DNA from: Planctomycetota bacterium
GTDB lineage: Bacteria > Planctomycetota > Planctomycetia > Pirellulales > Pirellulaceae
Direction: 5' to 3'
DNA length: 64,000 nucleotides
Assembly (NCBI GenBank): GCA_963204915.1
Contig: CAUJHS010000067.1
Coordinates: forward strand, 1 to 64,000
The notes under the pieces were generated by a model. That model ran no database searches, was not told the origin of the DNA, and was given only the letters and a program-made list of their open reading frames with translations. The position numbers and the translations under genes were made by a program. The first letter of the stretch is position 1. Every line of letters starts with the position of its first letter. This document shows, one piece after another, positions 59,750 through 64,000 of this stretch.

Positions 59750-62266
59750 TTAATGCGTCGCTTCTTTGGGAATGCGCATCGAGTAGAAAGACCGCCAGAT
59801 GAAGAGCAATGCGATGACGAGCATCACGACGCCGACGATGCTGGTGTAATCGCTGCCTTCCTCGCGTCCTGCAACAAGTTTGACGCTGACGGCGATTTCC
59901 ACGGCGAGCAGCCCAAAGAGCGTTGAAAACTTGATAATCGGGTTGAGCGCCACGCTCGACGTGTCTTTGAATGGGTCGCCGACGGTATCGCCGACCACCG
60001 TTGCGGAGTGTAGTTCCGTGCCTTTCTCCTTAAGATCGACTTCGACGAGCTTCTTCGCGTTATCCCAGGCGCCGCCCGCATTGGCCATATAGACCGCTTG
60101 GAACAACCCGAACACGGCGATCGAAATGAGGTACGCCACAAAGAAGTTCGGGTCAAAGAAGGCAAAGGCCAACGTGATCGCCATCAACCCGATGAAGATG
60201 TTGACCATGCCCGTTTGCGCGTACTGGGTGCAAATGCGGACCACGGCGCGCGAGTCGTTAATATCCGCTTCCTTCTTCGTAAGATCCATATTCTTCTTAA
60301 TGAACTCGACAGCACGATACGCGCCCGTCGTGACCGCCTGCATTGATGCGCCGCAGAACCAGTAAATCACCGCGCCGCCGGCCACGAACCCGAGAAGCAC
60401 AGGGGCGTCGGTCAGGCTCAGGTTCAACATTCCCGCTTTGGCCAATAGGAGAATGATCGAAAAGATCATTGTCGTGGCCCCGACCACCGCTGTGCCAATT
60501 AACACAGGCTTGGCCGTGGCTTTAAATGTGTTGCCAGCCGAATCGTTTGCCTCAAGATAGTGTTTACCACGCTCAAAATCTGGCACAAAGCCGAAGTCGC
60601 GTTGGATTTGCTCTTTTACGCCGGGAATGCTTTCGGTTTGGGCCAGTTCGAAAATCGACTGGGCGTTGTCGGTCACAGGACCGTAGCTGTCGACGGCGAT
60701 GGTAACCGGTCCCATACATAAGAACCCGAACGCCACCAACCCGAAGGCGAAAATCGAGCCTACACCGACATACACCGTGGGGTTGTCTCGGTCGAGGTTG
60801 ACCTGCATCACGTTGTCTAAACCCCACAGACTGACGAAATACGCGCCTGCCATGAGCGCCACGATCAACATGCCGGTCCAAAACGCACTAAAATTTCCAG
60901 CCACAATGCCGGAGAGAATCGTCAACGATGAACCGCCCTCGCGCGAGGCGGTGACGATTTCATTGACGTGCTTGGAATGTGAGCTGGTGAACACTTTGGT
61001 GAATTCAGGAATCAACACTGCGGCCAACGTGCCACAGCTAATAATGCTGGCCAACTGCCACCACAGGTCGCTTGGCAGTTCATTTCCCTGGGGGTCGCGT
61101 AAGAGCAACCAGCTCATGAAGTAAGAGGTGCTGATGCACAGCACGGCGGCGATCCAAATGAGCCGTGTCAACGGCTCCTCGAAATTGAATTCCTTCTTTC
61201 CGCGGTACTTTGCTTCCGAAATCTTCTGGTTAAGGAAATACGCGGCGCCCGACATGAAGTCCATGAGGAATCGCATGGCGAAGATCCACACGATCAACTT
61301 CGCTTGAATCGCTTCACTAGGCACGGCTAACGTGATGAAAGCGATCAACGCCACGCCCGTCACACCATACGTTTCGAACGCGTCGGCCGTCGGACCGACC
61401 GAGTCACCCGCGTTATCGCCCGTGCAGTCGGCAATCACGCCAGGGTTGCGCGGGTCGTCTTCCTTGACGTTGAAGACGATCTTCATCAAGTCCGAGCCAA
61501 TGTCGGCGATCTTGGTGAAAATACCGCCCGCGATGCGAAGCGCGGAAGCTCCGAGCGACTCGCCGATGGCGAAACCGAGAAAACACACGCCGACGATTTG
61601 TCGAGGCACGAACAGCAAGATGATGACCATCATGATGAGTTCGAGCGAGATCAAAAATAGACCGATCGACATACCGGCCCGCAGGGGAATGTTCACCACA
61701 TCCCACGGTTCGCCGCGAAGCGAGGCAAACGCAGTTCGGGCGTTCGCCCAGGTGTTCACACGAATTCCATACCATGCGACCCAGAACGAACCACCCATGC
61801 CCACGATCGAAAAGAGCAGCACGAGCAGCAACTTGGGAAGTGGTTCGATCGGTTTTGGGGCCCCAGGCGATAAAGGAGTTTCCTCATGACCAAAGCCCAA
61901 GAGGTAGTACGAAATGGCGATCGCAATCAGCACGAACAAGCCCATAAGGAACTTGCCCTGTTGGATCAAGTACGTTTTGCAAGTTTGAAAAATGACTTCA
62001 GCGACATTGAGCATCGATTCGTGAGCCGGCAACTTCGCAATCTGATAACGCAAATACAAGCTGATGCCCAGCGTACCTGCGATCACCATGGCGCCGTAAA
62101 AAAGCAAGTTCCACGCGCTGATTCCACCGAGCGTTGGAAACGTGCCGGCATGCAAATCGGGGATGGCCAGATCGGCTTCGCTGGCGTACAGTTCTTTGGC
62201 GACGAGCGCCAAACCAGCGGCAGCCAGCGCGCTAAGGAAGGGTTTCAACAACCTGGGGATGTACAT
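59750..62266 (-). CDS. hppA: Membrane-bound proton-translocating pyrophosphatase
   Basis: An 838-residue protein with about 16 hydrophobic segments. It hydrolyses PPi and pumps ions. Substrate/metal motifs: EDDPRNPGVIADCTGDNAGD, SVGPTADAFETY and the later SASREGGSSLTIL-like segment, and NAGGAWDNAKKLVE near the end. At the position that marks K+ dependence there is Lys (AGNTFKATAKP), which is known for the K+-independent, H+-pumping class. Slightly longer than typical (700-800). Start at 62266; the 26-residue upstream extension has no family match. Confidence 0.9.
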   Translation of the reverse strand: MYIPRLLKPFLSALAAAGLALVAKELYASEADLAIPDLHAGTFPTLGGISAWNLLFYGAMVIAGTLGISLYLRYQIAKLPAHESMLNVAEVIFQTCKTYLIQQGKFLMGLFVLIAIAISYYLLGFGHEETPLSPGAPKPIEPLPKLLLVLLFSIVGMGGSFWVAWYGIRVNTWANARTAFASLRGEPWDVVNIPLRAGMSIGLFLISLELIMMVIILLFVPRQIVGVCFLGFAIGESLGASALRIAGGIFTKIADIGSDLMKIVFNVKEDDPRNPGVIADCTGDNAGDSVGPTADAFETYGVTGVALIAFITLAVPSEAIQAKLIVWIFAMRFLMDFMSGAAYFLNQKISEAKYRGKKEFNFEEPLTRLIWIAAVLCISTSYFMSWLLLRDPQGNELPSDLWWQLASIISCGTLAAVLIPEFTKVFTSSHSKHVNEIVTASREGGSSLTILSGIVAGNFSAFWTGMLIVALMAGAYFVSLWGLDNVMQVNLDRDNPTVYVGVGSIFAFGLVAFGFLCMGPVTIAVDSYGPVTDNAQSIFELAQTESIPGVKEQIQRDFGFVPDFERGKHYLEANDSAGNTFKATAKPVLIGTAVVGATTMIFSIILLLAKAGMLNLSLTDAPVLLGFVAGGAVIYWFCGASMQAVTTGAYRAVEFIKKNMDLTKKEADINDSRAVVRICTQYAQTGMVNIFIGLMAITLAFAFFDPNFFVAYLISIAVFGLFQAVYMANAGGAWDNAKKLVEVDLKEKGTELHSATVVGDTVGDPFKDTSSVALNPIIKFSTLFGLLAVEIAVSVKLVAGREEGSDYTSIVGVVMLVIALLFIWRSFYSMRIPKEATH

Positions 62267-62763
62267 CGTAAGAGTCCGTTTTATAAAAAGGAAGAGAGGG
62301 GGGAAATCTCCAGTGTCTTCGTAGCAAGAAATCCTTCCATGCAAGGGGATTCCAGAAAGATTTCGGGCAATCCATCAGCCAAGAGCCGCGCGACCTGAGA
62401 GGGGTCGACATGGGTGGGAACAAGGCGTCCTTGGTGGGGTGAGTGGAGAACCCTCGCCAGCAAAAGGCGGCCGGCGTTTGGGCAAGAAACATCGCACTCA
62501 AAACACCACCAAAACTAACGAGACCGTGACGATTGGACAAGGTGGCATTCCCCCGTTGGCGCAAATGTTTTCCCAAAAAAACCAATAAAAGATTGACAAT
62601 GTTCGATGCGTTCCGTTAGACTGACCACCAAGTAGCATGGGTCAATCTGTGCTGTATTGCGCTCACCGTGTGTCTGCTGGTTGCGCCCTCCTGTCTGCGC
62701 TGGTGTAGGTCTCACCCGCCGTAGGATTCATCCTCGCGCCCTCCAGTTTCAAAGGAACTCCGT
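62267..62763. other. Divergent intergenic region before the DUF1501 gene
   Basis: A 497-base gap between hppA (minus) and the DUF1501 gene (plus). It has a good promoter at 62593-62622 for the forward gene, a 140-base leader, and no recognisable RNA or ORF with protein character. Confidence 0.5.
62593..62622 (+). promoter_or_regulatory. Candidate sigma-70 type promoter of the DUF1501 gene
   Basis: TTGACA (62593-62598, perfect -35), an 18-base spacer, TAGACT (62617-62622). It is 142 bases before the ATG. Confidence 0.6.
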
Positions 62764-64000
62764 ATGCTGATCGTTCCTGGTCAACGTGGCAAGGATTTGT
62801 GTGACGAACGTTCAGGACCTTCGCGCCGCGATATTTTGCGCGTCGGCGGATCCGCGGTGCTTGGCGCCACGTTGGGGCAGATGTTGCATTGGAAGGACGC
62901 GCAAGCCGCCTCCGAAACCTCGTCGAGCGGGCCTGGCTGGGGACGCGCCAAGAGCGTCATCATGGTTTACTTGCAGGGCGGTCCTAGTCACTTGGACCTT
63001 TGGGACCCTAAGGATAACGTCCCCGAAAACGTGCAGAGCGCATTCAAACGCATCAACTCCAAAGTGTCCGGCATCGACGTGACTGAGTTGATGCCGAAGT
63101 TCGCACAAGTAACGGACAAATGCACGCTCATTCGCTCCATGAGTTACACGCCCGTCGGATTGTTCAACCACACGGCGGCGATCTATCAAATCCACACGGG
63201 TTATACGGCCGATAAAGTCAGCCCCTCAGGGCAACTTGAACCGCCGACCCCCAAGGATTTCCCAACCTTCGGTTCGCAAATCGTGCGCATCAAGCCGCCT
63301 GAGGAGCCGATGTTGCCGTTCGTGATGATGCCTCGCCCCTTGCAAGAGAGCAACGTGGTGAATAAGGCGGGCACGGCAGGGTTTCTCGGTCGGGCCTTTG
63401 ATCCTTACTATTTGTTCCCGCCGGGCGACGACATGGACATGGACAAGATGTCCAAAATCAATATCGATGATCTAAGGCTGCGACCCGAAGTCACGACGAA
63501 CCGGCTTCAACGCCGGGCGCGCTTGCGCGAATTGATTAATGAGGGCATGCCGCAAATCGACCAGGCGGTCGCGAAGTATGACCTGGACAAATATTACGAC
63601 TCGGCTCTGAACTTGATCATTTCCGGCCGCGCTCGCGAAGCCTTTGACTTAGGCAAAGAGTCGGACGCAACGAGGGACATGTATGGCCGGAATACCTTTG
63701 GTCAGTGTTGTTTGCTGGCGCGGCGTTTAGTTGAGGCTGGCACGCGCGTCGTGGAAGTCATTTGGCCTAAGGTCGCTAACTCCGATAACCACTCATGGGA
63801 CGTTCACACCGGGCTGACCGCGCGAATGCAGAATCAGGCGGCGCCCATGTTGGACGCCGGTCTTGCGGGCCTATTAACTGACTTGGATCAACGTGGTTTG
63901 CTCGATGAAACGTTGGTCGTGGCGATCGGCGAGTTCGGCCGTAGTCCGCAACGGGGCGTCAGCACCTCGGGTAACAGCAATAGCAATGACGGCCGCGACC
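62764..64000 (+). CDS. DUF1501 secreted protein, cut by the right edge
   Basis: Open from the ATG at 62764 to the window end, 412 codons, no stop. [20 protein letters not shown] is a twin-arginine signal, so the protein is exported folded. [20 protein letters not shown] is the opening of the alkaline-phosphatase-like (DUF1501) domain, [16 protein letters not shown] its His site, and [12 protein letters not shown] a late metal motif. Planctomycetes carry dozens of these, usually next to DUF1549/DUF1553 cytochrome genes; here no such partner is on its upstream side. Confidence 0.92.
   Translation, partial: MLIVPGQRGKDLCDERSGPSRRDILRVGGSAVLGATLGQMLHWKDAQAASETSSSGPGWGRAKSVIMVYLQGGPSHLDLWDPKDNVPENVQSAFKRINSKVSGIDVTELMPKFAQVTDKCTLIRSMSYTPVGLFNHTAAIYQIHTGYTADKVSPSGQLEPPTPKDFPTFGSQIVRIKPPEEPMLPFVMMPRPLQESNVVNKAGTAGFLGRAFDPYYLFPPGDDMDMDKMSKINIDDLRLRPEVTTNRLQRRARLRELINEGMPQIDQAVAKYDLDKYYDSALNLIISGRAREAFDLGKESDATRDMYGRNTFGQCCLLARRLVEAGTRVVEVIWPKVANSDNHSWDVHTGLTARMQNQAAPMLDAGLAGLLTDLDQRGLLDETLVVAIGEFGRSPQRGVSTSGNSNSNDGRD

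Noticed and set aside
62267-62763. Several open frames of 60-117 residues in the gap before the DUF1501 gene
   Set aside because: None has a protein motif or a start signal, and a good promoter and leader occupy the region.

Overview
The window looks like a chromosomal stretch of a planctomycete, probably of the Pirellulales/Pirellulaceae type. The grounds are: a DUF1501 secreted protein, a glycine-rich secreted protein and several signal-peptide proteins of a planctomycete style, a small protein opening with an NPYQSP-like motif, an eukaryote-like SET-domain protein, and above all a microcompartment operon with the gene content of the Planctomycetes-Verrucomicrobia (PVM/PV) type. All family calls are by reading motifs; no search was run.

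Layout. 1-10.2 kb: the 3' end of an IS256-like transposase, small membrane and secreted proteins of unknown role, an MFS exporter beside an ArsR regulator, a PDZ protein, and an ArsR/SRPBCC pair with a clear palindromic operator. 10.2-17.9 kb: cysK, a secreted tandem-repeat protein, an acidic low-complexity protein leading into ileS (with a zinc-ribbon insert before KMSK) and purN, then a GNAT acetyltransferase. 17.9-27.2 kb: the microcompartment operon, in order deoR-type regulator, pduL, two BMC-H, ackA, BMC-P, CoA-acylating aldehyde dehydrogenase, BMC-P, an unknown protein with an encapsulation peptide, BMC-P, class II aldolase, and a lactate/malate-type dehydrogenase. A tandem-domain BMC-T gene lies 1.7 kb further on, beyond two opposite-strand genes (a prepilin-like miniprotein and a nucleotidyltransferase-HD protein). 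29.5-38.5 kb: SET protein, two thioredoxin-fold proteins, acs, cdsA, uppS, purA, an SpoU-type methyltransferase and an ArsR regulator. 38.9-45.1 kb: a full oligopeptide ABC transporter operon (A-B-C-D-F). 45-50.7 kb: membrane proteins with a secreted M20 peptidase, rdgB, and two secreted proteins of unknown role. 51-54.8 kb: phoH, a 7TM-HD phosphodiesterase and ybeY, a classic order. 54.8-64 kb: a di-haem propeller protein, a HAD/unknown/PfkB trio, a membrane pyrophosphatase, and the start of a DUF1501 gene running off the edge.

How the microcompartment should work (known for the PV type, inferred here): the aldolase splits fuculose- or rhamnulose-1-phosphate into DHAP and lactaldehyde; the aldehyde dehydrogenase turns lactaldehyde into lactyl-CoA inside the shell; PduL makes the acyl-phosphate and AckA makes ATP; the dehydrogenase is a candidate for recycling NAD+. 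Four cargo proteins carry similar amphipathic encapsulation helices. The sugar isomerase and kinase are not in the window. Two copies of a palindromic repeat family sit in the operon's intergenic gaps, and a second repeat family occurs at three further places.
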